From positions 1 through 16,400 of the forward strand of contig CAYUYH010000026.1 in NCBI GenBank assembly GCA_964449175.1: DNA of 16,400 nucleotides, in the 5' to 3' direction. This document shows positions 1 through 6,988 of this stretch, in pieces; position 1 is the stretch's first letter, and each line of letters begins with the position of its first letter. Position numbers and translations under genes: made by a program. This DNA is from CAYUYH01 sp964449175 (lineage in GTDB: Bacteria > Planctomycetota > Phycisphaerae > SM23-33). The notes beneath the pieces were generated by a model, which worked only from the letters and a program-made list of their open reading frames with translations, did not search any database and was not told where the DNA came from.

Positions 1-1
1 G

Positions 2-2032
2 TTCATGGCCGCGGCCGAGGAGGGTGCCGACTGGCGGACGTACGCGGTAACCAGCGGCGAGCCGGTGGAGACCCACAAGGCCGACGAGCTGCTGAATCTG
101 ATGGCCGAGGGGACGCACGTCTGCGGCGACCCCGGCGTGCAGTATCACAGCACGATCAACCGCTGGCACACCTGCCCGGAAGGCGGGGAGATCTGCGCGT
201 CGAACCCGTGCAGCGAGTACATGTTTCTGAACGACTCGGCCTGCAACCTGGCAAGTCTGAACCTGATGAAGTTCCGCCGGGACGACGGCAGCTTCGACGC
301 CGATGCGTTCCGCGCCGCGGTTCGGCTGCTGATAACCGCCCAGGAGATCCTGGTCGACCACGCCAGCTACCCCAACGACCGCATCTGTCGCAACAGCCAC
401 AACTACCGCCCGCTGGGGCTGGGCTACGCCAACCTTGGCGCGCTGGTGATGGCCAACGGGCTGCCCTATGACAGCGATGCCGGGCGGGCCTATGCGGCGG
501 CAGTGACGGCCATCATGACCGGCGCCGCCTACGCCGCCAGCGCCGAGCTGGCCAGCCGGCTGGGACCGTTCAACCGGTTCATGCGCAACCGCAAGGGCAT
601 GTTGAAGGTCATGGGCATGCACCGCTCAGCCGTCGACGGGATATCCAGGGAGCACTGCCCGGACGGACTGATCGCCGCCGCCGAGGAGAGCTGGGACGAG
701 GCCATCCAGGCCGGCAGGCAGTTCGGCTTCCGCAACGCCCAGGGGACCGTGCTGGCGCCGACCGGCACGATCGGCTTCATGATGGACTGCGATACGACCG
801 GCATCGAGCCGGACATCGCCCTGGTGAAGTACAAGCAGCTTGTCGGCGGCGGGATGTTCAAGATCGTCAACCGCACCGTGCCGCTGGCGCTGGAGGTCCT
901 TGGCTGCGGGGAGGGCGCCATCTCGGACATCGTCTCCTACATCGACGAGAACGACACGATCGAGGGCGCGCCAGGCCTGCGGGACGAGCACCTCCCGGTA
1001 TTCGACTGCGCCTTCAAGCCGGCAAAGGGCAGCCGGTCCATCCACTACATGGGCCACATCCGAATGATGGCCGCCGTCCAGCCCTTCATCTCCGGGGCGA
1101 TCTCCAAGACCGTCAACATGGGCAAGGAGTCCACGGTCGAGGAGGTCAAGAACGTCTACGTGGAGGGATGGAAGCTGGGCCTGAAGGCTGTGGCCATATA
1201 CCGCGACGGGTCCAAGCGGGTCCAGCCTCTCAGCGTCAACAAGACCTCCCAGGACCAGGCCCCCGCGGCAGCCGATCACGCGACGACGAAGTACATGCCC
1301 ATGCGCCATCGCCTGCCGACGACACGCCCGTCGATCACCCACAAGTTCGACATAGCCGGGCACGAAGGGTACCTCAACGTCGGTCTTTTCGAGGACGGCC
1401 GGCCCGGAGAGCTGTTCATCACGATGGCTAAGGAGGGCTCGACCGTCGGCGGCATGATGGACGCGTTCGCCACGGCGATGAGCCTGTGTCTGCAATACGG
1501 CGTGCCGCTGGAAGCGCTGGTGAAGAAGTTCACCCATCAGCGATTCGAGCCCAGCGGCATGACAGCCAATCGCGACATACCCTTCGCCAAGAGTATTGTT
1601 GACTACATTTTCCGCTGGCTTGGCCTGACGTTCCTTGAGGACTACCGCAAGGCCCACTTGCCTGTCCGTAAGGCGTCGGCGCCTCAGGCCAAGGCAGCAC
1701 CCGAGGCCGTCAAGGACGACCCGTCCTCGGACATTGACAGCGCCGACCAGGCCTCGAGCAGGGACGCTCGAAGGTCTGGCGGCGCGCTATTGCCGGGATT
1801 CTACGTGTCAGGGGACAGCAACGGCGGGGATACCGAGCCATTCAAGTCTGTCGTCGCCTTGGCTAATCAGCAGCGGGCCGATCGTCTCGTCAGGCAGATC
1901 GACCGCGTTGACCAGCAGTTCTCGCACTACCAGGAAGACGCACCGGCCTGCGACGTCTGCGGGTCGATAACGGTCCGAAACGGCAACTGCTACAAGTGTT
2001 TCAACTGCGGCTCGTCCCTGGGCTGCAGCTGA
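2..2032 (+). CDS. nrdJ: Vitamin B12-dependent (class II) ribonucleotide reductase, 5'-truncated
   Basis: Reduces ribonucleotides to deoxyribonucleotides with adenosylcobalamin as radical source, so it needs no oxygen and no separate radical subunit. The reading frame is open from the window edge; the ATG at 5 is internal and the N-terminal part, with the first redox cysteine, lies outside. Numbering from that ATG, the catalytic motif NPCSE is at residues 67-71 (Asn67, thiyl-radical Cys69, Glu71), and Cys80 lies eleven residues on, the spacing expected for the second active-site redox cysteine. A phosphate-binding PTGTIG stretch sits near 252. Residues about 446-520 form a TSCPD domain (GRPGELFITMAKEGSTVGG). 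A variable linker (about 555-645) leads to a Cys-rich tail with cysteines 649, 652, 662, 665, 668 and 674, the usual NrdJ tail thought to relay electrons to the active site. Family knowledge gives the reaction; the motifs are seen directly. No clear terminator follows the stop. Confidence 0.96.
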   Translation, partial: FMAAAEEGADWRTYAVTSGEPVETHKADELLNLMAEGTHVCGDPGVQYHSTINRWHTCPEGGEICASNPCSEYMFLNDSACNLASLNLMKFRRDDGSFDADAFRAAVRLLITAQEILVDHASYPNDRICRNSHNYRPLGLGYANLGALVMANGLPYDSDAGRAYAAAVTAIMTGAAYAASAELASRLGPFNRFMRNRKGMLKVMGMHRSAVDGISREHCPDGLIAAAEESWDEAIQAGRQFGFRNAQGTVLAPTGTIGFMMDCDTTGIEPDIALVKYKQLVGGGMFKIVNRTVPLALEVLGCGEGAISDIVSYIDENDTIEGAPGLRDEHLPVFDCAFKPAKGSRSIHYMGHIRMMAAVQPFISGAISKTVNMGKESTVEEVKNVYVEGWKLGLKAVAIYRDGSKRVQPLSVNKTSQDQAPAAADHATTKYMPMRHRLPTTRPSITHKFDIAGHEGYLNVGLFEDGRPGELFITMAKEGSTVGGMMDAFATAMSLCLQYGVPLEALVKKFTHQRFEPSGMTANRDIPFAKSIVDYIFRWLGLTFLEDYRKAHLPVRKASAPQAKAAPEAVKDDPSSDIDSADQASSRDARRSGGALLPGFYVSGDSNGGDTEPFKSVVALANQQRADRLVRQIDRVDQQFSHYQEDAPACDVCGSITVRNGNCYKCFNCGSSLGCS

Positions 2033-2297
2033 CGGAGCAGAGGTTATTGGACGTTGCGGGTGTCGCTGGATACGTGCCACGGCTGGAAGCAGCATGGCGG
2101 CGCCCGGTGCAGCAGGCGTTCAGGGATGAACGCAGTCTTGTTTTCCGTGTCGGGCCTGTCTGGTCCACCGGGCCGGTTTCTTGTTGTGGGCCAGGGGCCC
2201 CCGCTGGTGCCATCGCCGTAGCCGTTGGCGCCGCTTAGGCTGAAGTATGCTAGGGCTATCCGGGCGGCTGCGACGGTGGCGTGACAGATCTTGGACC

Positions 2298-2329
2298 GGG
2301 GGCGGCGGCTGCGGCGCCAAGCCGCCCCC
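2298..2329. other. GC-rich hairpin in nrdJ downstream spacer
   Basis: GGGGGCGGC at 2298-2306 pairs perfectly with GCCGCCCCC at 2321-2329 (9 bp); the enclosed 14 nt can pair further. No T-run follows on either strand, so it is not a standard intrinsic terminator. It could be a transcript 3'-end stabiliser or an extragenic palindrome. Confidence 0.45.
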
Positions 2330-2461
2330 TGATGGGGAGGAACATTGTGGGCGCACGTGGCGGGACTGAAAAGGCAACAAACAGCCAAAGTGCCCTAAAG
2401 ATTCTCACCACCAGCGTCCGAAGTATACCCAGACAAGAGAGTTGTCCGCTGCACCCATGAC

Positions 2462-2549
2462 GATGTAGGTCTCCCTCCGCCTACGTCAGGGTTGCGGCTA
2501 TGTGGGCGATGCCGAGGTCTCCCTCCACCTGGGCGTCGCCCTTTTCTTT
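2462..2549. repeat. Two tandem stem-loops with near-identical loops
   Basis: Hairpin 1: GATGTAGG (2462-2469) pairs with CCTACGTC (2480-2487) around the loop TCTCCCTCCG. Hairpin 2: GGCGATGCC (2505-2513) pairs with GGCGTCGCC (2532-2540), then AGG/CCT closes the loop TCTCCCTCCA after one G-G mismatch. Each has one G-T wobble. The stems differ in sequence but pairing is kept, while the closing AGG/CCT and nine loop bases are the same. On the plus strand hairpin 2 is followed by CTTTTCTTT (2541-2549), so it could act as an intrinsic terminator. On the minus strand the loops read GGAGGGAGA. Confidence 0.5.
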
Positions 2550-2654
2550 GGCCCGGCCCCGCCCGAGTGGTCTGGCGCAAGCGACCCAGGGGCGTTTTTG
2601 GGTCGAAAACCCGCAATCCCCACGGGAGAAACCCGCGATCCGTTCTCTACGCGC

Positions 2655-2683
2655 TTGACAGAAGGCCAATCGTCGGATATGCT
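2655..2683 (+). promoter_or_regulatory. Sigma70-type promoter upstream of the PEP-CTERM cluster
   Basis: TTGACA (2655-2660), a 17-bp spacer, then TATGCT (2678-2683). The -35 matches the housekeeping consensus fully and the -10 matches at four of six positions. The predicted start near 2690 is about 490 nt upstream of the first PEP-CTERM gene, so either the leader is very long or another transcript begins here. Confidence 0.6.
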
Positions 2684-3110
2684 TAACGGGCTTTGAGATA
2701 GGAGTGACCGGTCTGTGCATGCCCCCGCTTAGGGCGTGCCGCGCTGGCCCCGCTTAGGCCGGCCCCGCAACGCAGCAGAAGGCTCCTCTTGTCGGCGTGC
2801 AGCGCCATCTGGCCGGTGCTTCGCTGGCGGAGGCGCCCCAGGCCGAGTGGCCGACCTGCCCTTGCCGGACCGCCTCGCTCCAGTAGACGTGCCTGCTTCG
2901 CTCAAGGCAGGCCCAGCTGCTGTTCAGGAAGGAGATCAGGAGGATGCGCACCACGCTCGCCGCGTGCGGGTTGGACTCTGACGCCGCCGCTGCGCGTTTC
3001 GCCGCGGCCCAGCGTCCGCCAATCGCCCGCCCCTCCCACTCCGGCGGACCAGCAGCCCCCTGGCGGAACCCTATCCCACAACGCCCCCACACGCCGTGCT
3101 TGGTATGTAG
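2684..3110 (+). other. Long leader or spacer before first PEP-CTERM gene
   Basis: No gene that I can support. CCCCGCTTAGG occurs twice, 25 nt apart (2723-2733 and 2748-2758). GCCTGC (2891-2896) pairs with GCAGGC (2907-2912), extendable by two pairs, to make a short hairpin without a T-run. A Shine-Dalgarno-like AGGAGG precedes an ATG at 2944 that is in frame with the PEP-CTERM gene, but the encoded 80 residues look like translated spacer and would bury the signal peptide. Confidence 0.45.
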
Positions 3111-3183
3111 GCCGGGACGCCCCGGACACGCCGCGGCGGGGACGATGCGGCGGACAAGCCTGCCGAAGAAAGATGGTGCTCAG
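3111..3183 (+). repeat. Spacer repeat, copy A (upstream of PEP-CTERM gene 1)
   Basis: Starts GCCGGGACGCCCCGGACACG and runs to a GGGGACGATGCGG block, then up to the start codon. It is nearly identical over about 43 nt to the sequence at 4147-4189 in front of PEP-CTERM gene 2, which shows the duplicated unit included the upstream spacer. Confidence 0.75.
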
Positions 3184-4095
3184 ATGAAGACCCTCACTGC
3201 GTCTATCGCTCTCGTCGTTGCGCTGCTGGCCTCTGCCGCCCAGGGGGGCATCGGCTACACCTGCACCTACGACTTCAACAACCTGACTGAGTACCAACAG
3301 GTCTATGGGCAGGTCACCGGGGCGGCCACGTGGGACTCGGTCAACGTGAACAACCAGAGGGTGATATACATAAGGAGCGACCCGCTGAATCCGAGCAACA
3401 GGTTCGCCGCCTGCAACACCGCCAACGGCGAGCAGCTCATCTCCACGCTGACGAACTACGATCCGAACGTCCCGGCCAGCCTGCTGAACCTGGAGAGCAC
3501 GGATACGCAGTTGCGGCTGTCCTGGAACGGGGCGGTGAACGGCTATGCCGGGTACATGGTGGGCATATGGATAGACGGCATCGACGCCCTGCCCAACACC
3601 GCGACGACGGATGAACTCGAGCACGCCGTGCAGTTCGGGACCGACTACGTCTACCAGTCCTGGCGCGTCCGCGGCGCCGGCGGGGCCAACTCCATCAGGG
3701 ACACCACGGGCATGCCGGCCGGGAACGTCCCCGTCGAGACGCTGCTGACGCTGGACATCGACCTGTGGGGCAATGGCGGCGACGGGTCAATGTCGCTGAC
3801 CGTCAAGGACCTCTCCACCGGCATTGAGACCGCCCCCCCGCTGCTCCAGAACATGGGCATGGCCCTCCTGACGCAAGACCCGAACCACGAAACCTACGGC
3901 GACCCGTCAAGGTGGACCGGCTGGTACATCCGCAGCGGCCGGCTCTCCGGCGGCGCCCACCCCCCCTACACCATGGGCTACCACACCTTCGACAACCTGA
4001 CGGTTGAGGTCATCCCCGAGCCGGCGACGCTCGCGGTGCTGTTGGCCGGCGGCCTGGCTGTGGTCCGGCGGCGGCGCGGGCGCCGGGAGACCTAG
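3184..4095 (+). CDS. PEP-CTERM sorting domain protein, paralogue 1
   Basis: A 303-residue exported protein. The start at 3184 is chosen because it opens directly on a signal peptide (MKTL, then a hydrophobic run ending SAAQG) that aligns with the starts of both paralogues; the frame is open further upstream but that part looks non-coding. The C-terminus is a textbook PEP-CTERM tail: PEP at residues 278-280, a hydrophobic helix (TLAVLLAGGLAVV), then an Arg cluster. Family knowledge: this tail is recognised in the envelope by an exosortase, which is not encoded here. The body (about 25-270) carries the shared motifs QFGTDYVYQSWRVRGAGG, GNGGDGSMSLTVKDLSTG and WTGWYIRSGR, and may be a jelly-roll, lectin-like fold; that is inference and no binding function can be given. 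It is followed after 128 nt by a close paralogue. The ribosome site (AAGAAAGA) is weak. Confidence 0.88.
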   Translation: MKTLTASIALVVALLASAAQGGIGYTCTYDFNNLTEYQQVYGQVTGAATWDSVNVNNQRVIYIRSDPLNPSNRFAACNTANGEQLISTLTNYDPNVPASLLNLESTDTQLRLSWNGAVNGYAGYMVGIWIDGIDALPNTATTDELEHAVQFGTDYVYQSWRVRGAGGANSIRDTTGMPAGNVPVETLLTLDIDLWGNGGDGSMSLTVKDLSTGIETAPPLLQNMGMALLTQDPNHETYGDPSRWTGWYIRSGRLSGGAHPPYTMGYHTFDNLTVEVIPEPATLAVLLAGGLAVVRRRRGRRET

Positions 4096-4223
4096 AGGTC
4101 GTCGAAGGTAAGACTTGGAGGCTTCTTCCTGCCCCAGTGCGAGCCGGCCGGGATGCCCCGGACACGCCGCCGTGGGGACGATGCAGTGGCTTACTTTGCT
4201 CAACCAAGAAGGAGTGTGTTTAG
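4093..4223 (+). repeat. Spacer repeat, copy B (between PEP-CTERM genes 1 and 2)
   Basis: Runs from the stop of gene 1 to the start of gene 2. Its right part (4147-4189) matches copy A at 3111-3153; its left part (CTAG, GTCGTCGA, GGTAAGA) matches the start of copy C after gene 2. It ends with AGAAGGAG, a better ribosome site than gene 1 has. Confidence 0.75.
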
Positions 4224-5138
4224 ATGAAACCTCTCGCTGTGTCCGTTCTTGTTATCGCGTTGCTGGCCTCTGCCGCCCAGGGCGGCGTTGGCAAGGTCTA
4301 CACGTACAATTTCGACGGCCTGACCGAGCTTCAGCCGCTCAACCAGCAGGTCGACGGGGAGATCACGTGGGACTCCGTAAACCCGCAGATATACAACCAG
4401 GACGTGATCCATGCGCGCAGCGACCCGATGGATCCGAACAACAAGTTCGCGGCCTGCAACACCGCCAACAGCGAGCAGCTCGTCTCCACGCTGACGAACT
4501 ACGATCCGAACGCCCCGGGCAGCCTGTTCAACCTGGACCCCTCGGACACGCGCCTGCGCATCTCGTGGAGCGGGAAGATCAACGCCTATGCGGGCTACCT
4601 GGTGGGCATATGGATCGACGACTACGACGGCACGCCGAACACCTCCACCAGCTTCGAGGCTGAACACGTCATGCAGTTCGGCACCGACATGACCTACCAG
4701 TCCTGGCGGCTCCGCGGGGCCGGCGGCCTGAACAACGACAGGGACACGACGGGCATGCCGGTCGGAAACACCCCCGTGCCGACGCTCCTGACGCTGGACG
4801 TCGACCTGTGGGGCAATGGCGGCGACGGGTCGATGTCGCTGACGGTCAAGGACCTCTCCACCGGCATCGAGACCGCCCCCCCGTTGCTCCAGAACGTGGG
4901 CATGGCCCTTCTGGCGCAGGACCCGAACCACGAGATGTTCGGCGACCCGTCGAAGTGGACCGGCTGGTACATCCGCAATCAGCGGCTCAATGGCGGCGAC
5001 AACCCCCACTACACGATGGGCCACCACACCATCGAGACGTTGACGCTGGAGGTCGTCCCCGAGCCGGCGACGCTGGCGGTGCTGCTGGCTGGGGGCCTGG
5101 CTGTGCTCCGGCGGCGGCCGGTCCGCCGCGGGGCCTAG
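4224..5138 (+). CDS. PEP-CTERM sorting domain protein, paralogue 2
   Basis: A 304-residue exported protein closely related to the preceding gene. It begins with a signal peptide (MKPLAVSVLVIALLASAAQG) and ends with a PEP-CTERM tail (PEP at 279-281, hydrophobic helix, Arg-rich end). The start at 4224 is supported by AGAAGGAG about 11 nt upstream and by alignment with paralogue 1. The C-terminal half is almost the same as paralogue 1 (GNGGDGSMSLTVKDLSTG, then TAPPLLQN and GMALL); the N-terminal third differs more, for instance YNFDGLTELQPLNQQVDGE against YDFNNLTEYQQVYGQVTGA. That pattern fits tandem duplication followed by faster change near the mature N-terminus, or gene conversion of the 3' half. 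The molecular function is unknown. It is probably co-transcribed with gene 1, since no terminator lies between them. Confidence 0.88.
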   Translation: MKPLAVSVLVIALLASAAQGGVGKVYTYNFDGLTELQPLNQQVDGEITWDSVNPQIYNQDVIHARSDPMDPNNKFAACNTANSEQLVSTLTNYDPNAPGSLFNLDPSDTRLRISWSGKINAYAGYLVGIWIDDYDGTPNTSTSFEAEHVMQFGTDMTYQSWRLRGAGGLNNDRDTTGMPVGNTPVPTLLTLDVDLWGNGGDGSMSLTVKDLSTGIETAPPLLQNVGMALLAQDPNHEMFGDPSKWTGWYIRNQRLNGGDNPHYTMGHHTIETLTLEVVPEPATLAVLLAGGLAVLRRRPVRRGA

Positions 5139-5243
5139 GCCTCGTCGAGGGCAAGATTCGCAGGGGTTTTGCAGGACCCGGCGCGGGCCGACCGGGATGC
5201 TGACCGCCCCGGCCGGCACTTCGCAGGAGTGGGGACCGTGCAG
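5136..5243 (+). repeat. Spacer repeat, copy C (degenerate, downstream of PEP-CTERM gene 2)
   Basis: After the gene 2 stop the sequence follows the gene 1-gene 2 spacer with many changes: CTCGTCGAGGGCAAGATT, then ACCGGGATGC (5191-5200) and GTGGGGACCGTGCAG near 5229-5243. No start codon with signal peptide follows. Copy C therefore marks either the end of the duplicated unit or the site of a lost third tandem gene. Confidence 0.55.
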
Positions 5244-5366
5244 AAGCCGCTTGCATAGGCGGACTTGTGTGCAATATGGCACGGACGGCCCGGAGGCGCC
5301 GCTTTCTGGCATGGTCCCTGCCCTGGGATGCCGGGCGGATTCCCCTCCCCAGGGGGTGAAATAGGC
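5244..5366. other. Spacer between spacer repeat C and the third gene's promoter
   Basis: No gene. CCCTGGG near 5320 can pair with CCCAGGG just before 5357 over a 19-nt loop, without a T-run. Nothing else stands out. Confidence 0.4.
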
Positions 5367-5395
5367 TTGACGAACCCGGCTAGGTCTGGTATCTT
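5367..5395 (+). promoter_or_regulatory. Sigma70-type promoter of the third PEP-CTERM gene
   Basis: TTGACG (5367-5372), a 17-bp spacer, then TATCTT (5390-5395), with five of six and four of six matches to consensus. The predicted start near 5402 gives a leader of about 430 nt to the gene at 5833. Confidence 0.6.
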
Positions 5396-5401
5396 TATGT
5401 T

Positions 5402-5832
5402 CACACGGTAAGGGATAAGAGCCAAACCCCCCTACCGCGGGTAACGCAGTTGAACGCAGGAGTTGAGTGAAGTGACCGGAGGGTGCAGGCCGGAGGGCCG
5501 CCGCGGAGTGTTGCGAGCCCGTCTATTGCTTGGCCTTCTGGATTTCCGGAGAGGTACATAAGCGAGTAGGTTGTCCTCCCGTCGTGTGCGACACGACAGA
5601 GCCCGCCAAAGGGTAGTTGTCCCAAGGCGGCGTGTCGGCACCACATCAAGCGGCGGGAAGACGCAGCCCCTGGAAAGGAAGGTTTATCGAAGCGGATGGC
5701 ATCTCTTGTTTCTGCCTGTCTATGGAAGTGCAGTCTTCTCGGGGAGCAGCAGTTAAGGGTCAGTGTGTTCTGGCCCGCGGCCGGGAAGGCGAAACCGAGG
5801 TCCCTCTCAAGAATTAGGAAAGGAAGGGAACT
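5402..5832 (+). other. Long 5' leader of PEP-CTERM gene 3, possibly structured
   Basis: No open frame here looks coding. Visible hairpins include GTCGTGT (5581-5587) pairing perfectly with ACACGAC (5591-5597) over a 3-nt loop, and TCTGG/TCCGG pairing around 5540. The last 15 nt are purine-rich (AGGAAAGGAAGGGAACT) and supply the ribosome site. I do not recognise a known riboswitch class. It could be an unknown regulatory leader or contain a separate small RNA. Confidence 0.4.
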
Positions 5833-6675
5833 ATGAAACACCTAGTTTTATCGAGTCTTGTTGTGATGCTGTGCGTGTCCGTCAGCCAGGCGGCTGTCGG
5901 CGACACCCATCTGTACAACTTCGACAACCTGGCCGACGGCAACCTTGATGGCGCCGCCGACGCGATTGTTGACTGGGTGGCCATTGCCAACCCCGGGTAC
6001 TTCTACATCTCGAGTGGAACGGCGTATGAGCAGCACAGCAAGCAAGAGCAGTTGGTCGGGACGCTGGTGGGCGGCGCCGGCGGGACGAAGCCGATCAACC
6101 TCCAGGCTGGCGACACCAACCTGCTGGTTTCGGCCACCGTCGAGATGAACCCGCACTCCGGCAGCTACATCGGCCTGTGGGTCGACGGCAACAACGCGGA
6201 CCCGAACGACGCCAACACCATGCCGACCAACAACAGCGAGTTGCTGTGCCAGTTCGGTATCGGCACGTACAAGACTTCGTGGCGCGTTCGTGGCGCCGCG
6301 GGCGCCAACTCGCAGTACAGCGCCACCGTGCCGGCTGACGGCTCGATGCCGCTGATGACACTGAACCTGGTGATTCAGATGACCGCCAACGCTGGCGACG
6401 GCAAGATGGACTTCTTCGTCTACCAGGGCGGCGCTCTGTACACCTCGATCAGAGGCATCCCGATGGGTCTTCTCACCGCGGATCCGAACTTCAGCGATCC
6501 GACGAAGATCACCTCGTGGTGGATTCGCAGCCAGGCTGACGGCGGGGCGTTGGATCCCAACGTCTGCCCGATCCCGCAGTCGATCGATGACCTGTACGTG
6601 GCTGTCATCCCCGAGCCGGCAACGATGAGTCTGCTGGTCCTCGGTGGCCTGGCGGCTCTGCGTCGTCGCAGGTAA
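5833..6675 (+). CDS. PEP-CTERM sorting domain protein, diverged paralogue 3
   Basis: A 280-residue exported protein. It has a signal peptide (MKHL, hydrophobic run, SQAA) and a PEP-CTERM tail (PEP at 260-262, TMSLLVLGGLAAL, then RRRR). It shares with the two upstream genes the opening YNFDNL, the block CQFGIGTYKTSWRVRGAAG (compare QFGTDYVYQSWRVRGAGG), a GDGKM segment and the WWIRSQ motif, so all three form one family, with this one clearly older or faster evolving. The start is supported by a strong purine-rich ribosome site and by alignment of the signal peptides. It is a separate transcription unit: its own promoter and leader lie upstream and a strong terminator lies 32 nt after the stop. 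GC content looks slightly lower than in the neighbours. Function beyond export and surface sorting is unknown. Confidence 0.88.
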   Translation: MKHLVLSSLVVMLCVSVSQAAVGDTHLYNFDNLADGNLDGAADAIVDWVAIANPGYFYISSGTAYEQHSKQEQLVGTLVGGAGGTKPINLQAGDTNLLVSATVEMNPHSGSYIGLWVDGNNADPNDANTMPTNNSELLCQFGIGTYKTSWRVRGAAGANSQYSATVPADGSMPLMTLNLVIQMTANAGDGKMDFFVYQGGALYTSIRGIPMGLLTADPNFSDPTKITSWWIRSQADGGALDPNVCPIPQSIDDLYVAVIPEPATMSLLVLGGLAALRRRR

Positions 6676-6706
6676 TCCCGGCTGGCTGTAGTTTCATCTG
6701 CTGTTC

Positions 6707-6740
6707 AAGGGCCGACCTTAAGGTCGGCCCTTCTTTTTTT
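6707..6740 (+). terminator. Rho-independent terminator of PEP-CTERM gene 3
   Basis: A perfect palindrome spans 6707-6732: an 11-bp stem (AAGGGCCGACC with GGTCGGCCCTT) and a TTAA loop, followed by TTCTTTTTTT. The T-run is only on the plus-strand side. Confidence 0.95.
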
Positions 6741-6899
6741 GCGCATGCTGTGTGGCGTGGCGGAGCTCCGATTCGATAGGCTCATCGAAATCTCCTCCGC
6801 CGCCTGTGGAGGTCGATTCGAGGGCCTGTCTCGCGGCGGGGCGGGAGCCCCCTGCGCCGCGGGCTTGCCTATGGGCAGAGGTGGGGAAAGAAGAGGTGG
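6741..6899. other. Spacer between the two convergent terminators
   Basis: No gene or clear signal seen between the plus-strand PEP-CTERM terminator and the minus-strand dnaA terminator. Open frames here lack a ribosome site. Confidence 0.5.
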
Positions 6900-6937
6900 A
6901 AAAAACTACGGCGTCCGGACGTCCTTGTCCGGACGCC
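6900..6937 (-). terminator. Rho-independent terminator of dnaA
   Basis: GGCGTCCGGAC (6910-6920) pairs perfectly with GTCCGGACGCC (6927-6937) over a 6-nt loop. Read on the minus strand the hairpin is followed by GTAG and six T residues (A-run at 6900-6905 on the plus strand). It lies about 50 nt after the dnaA stop. Confidence 0.92.
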
Positions 6938-6988
6938 CATCCATGATTCACGACCAACGCGCCGAGGTCCCTCTGGCGCGGTTGAAGA

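Larger units (their letters stand above)
2033..2654. other. Gene-free spacer downstream of nrdJ
   Basis: No convincing gene. Open frames exist on both strands but lack a good ribosome site and have the low-complexity composition of GC-rich shadow frames. It holds a long GC hairpin (2298-2329), two similar stem-loops (2462-2549) and a TATGCT -10-like hexamer at 2246-2251 with only a poorly spaced partner. The nonamer CCGCTTAGG occurs at 2231-2239 and again downstream at 2725-2733 and 2750-2758. No tRNA-like T-arm was seen. Confidence 0.6.

Noticed and set aside
626..1657. Minus-strand open frame of 343 codons
   Set aside because: Antisense shadow of nrdJ with no domain.
2395..2480. Minus-strand frame that would end in a Trp/Tyr-rich peptide (MGAADNSLVWVYFGRWW)
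   Set aside because: It looks somewhat protein-like but has a stop 26 codons upstream, no ribosome site and no recognisable domain; a decayed gene remnant is possible but unsupported.
2944..3183. In-frame upstream ATG with a good AGGAGG site that would extend PEP-CTERM gene 1 by 80 residues
   Set aside because: It would place the signal peptide in the middle of the protein, the extension is Pro/Arg/Ala-rich like translated spacer, and both paralogues start at the equivalent of 3184.
2902..3624. Minus-strand open frame of 240 codons over the start of PEP-CTERM gene 1
   Set aside because: Overlaps a well-supported gene on the other strand and has shadow-like composition.
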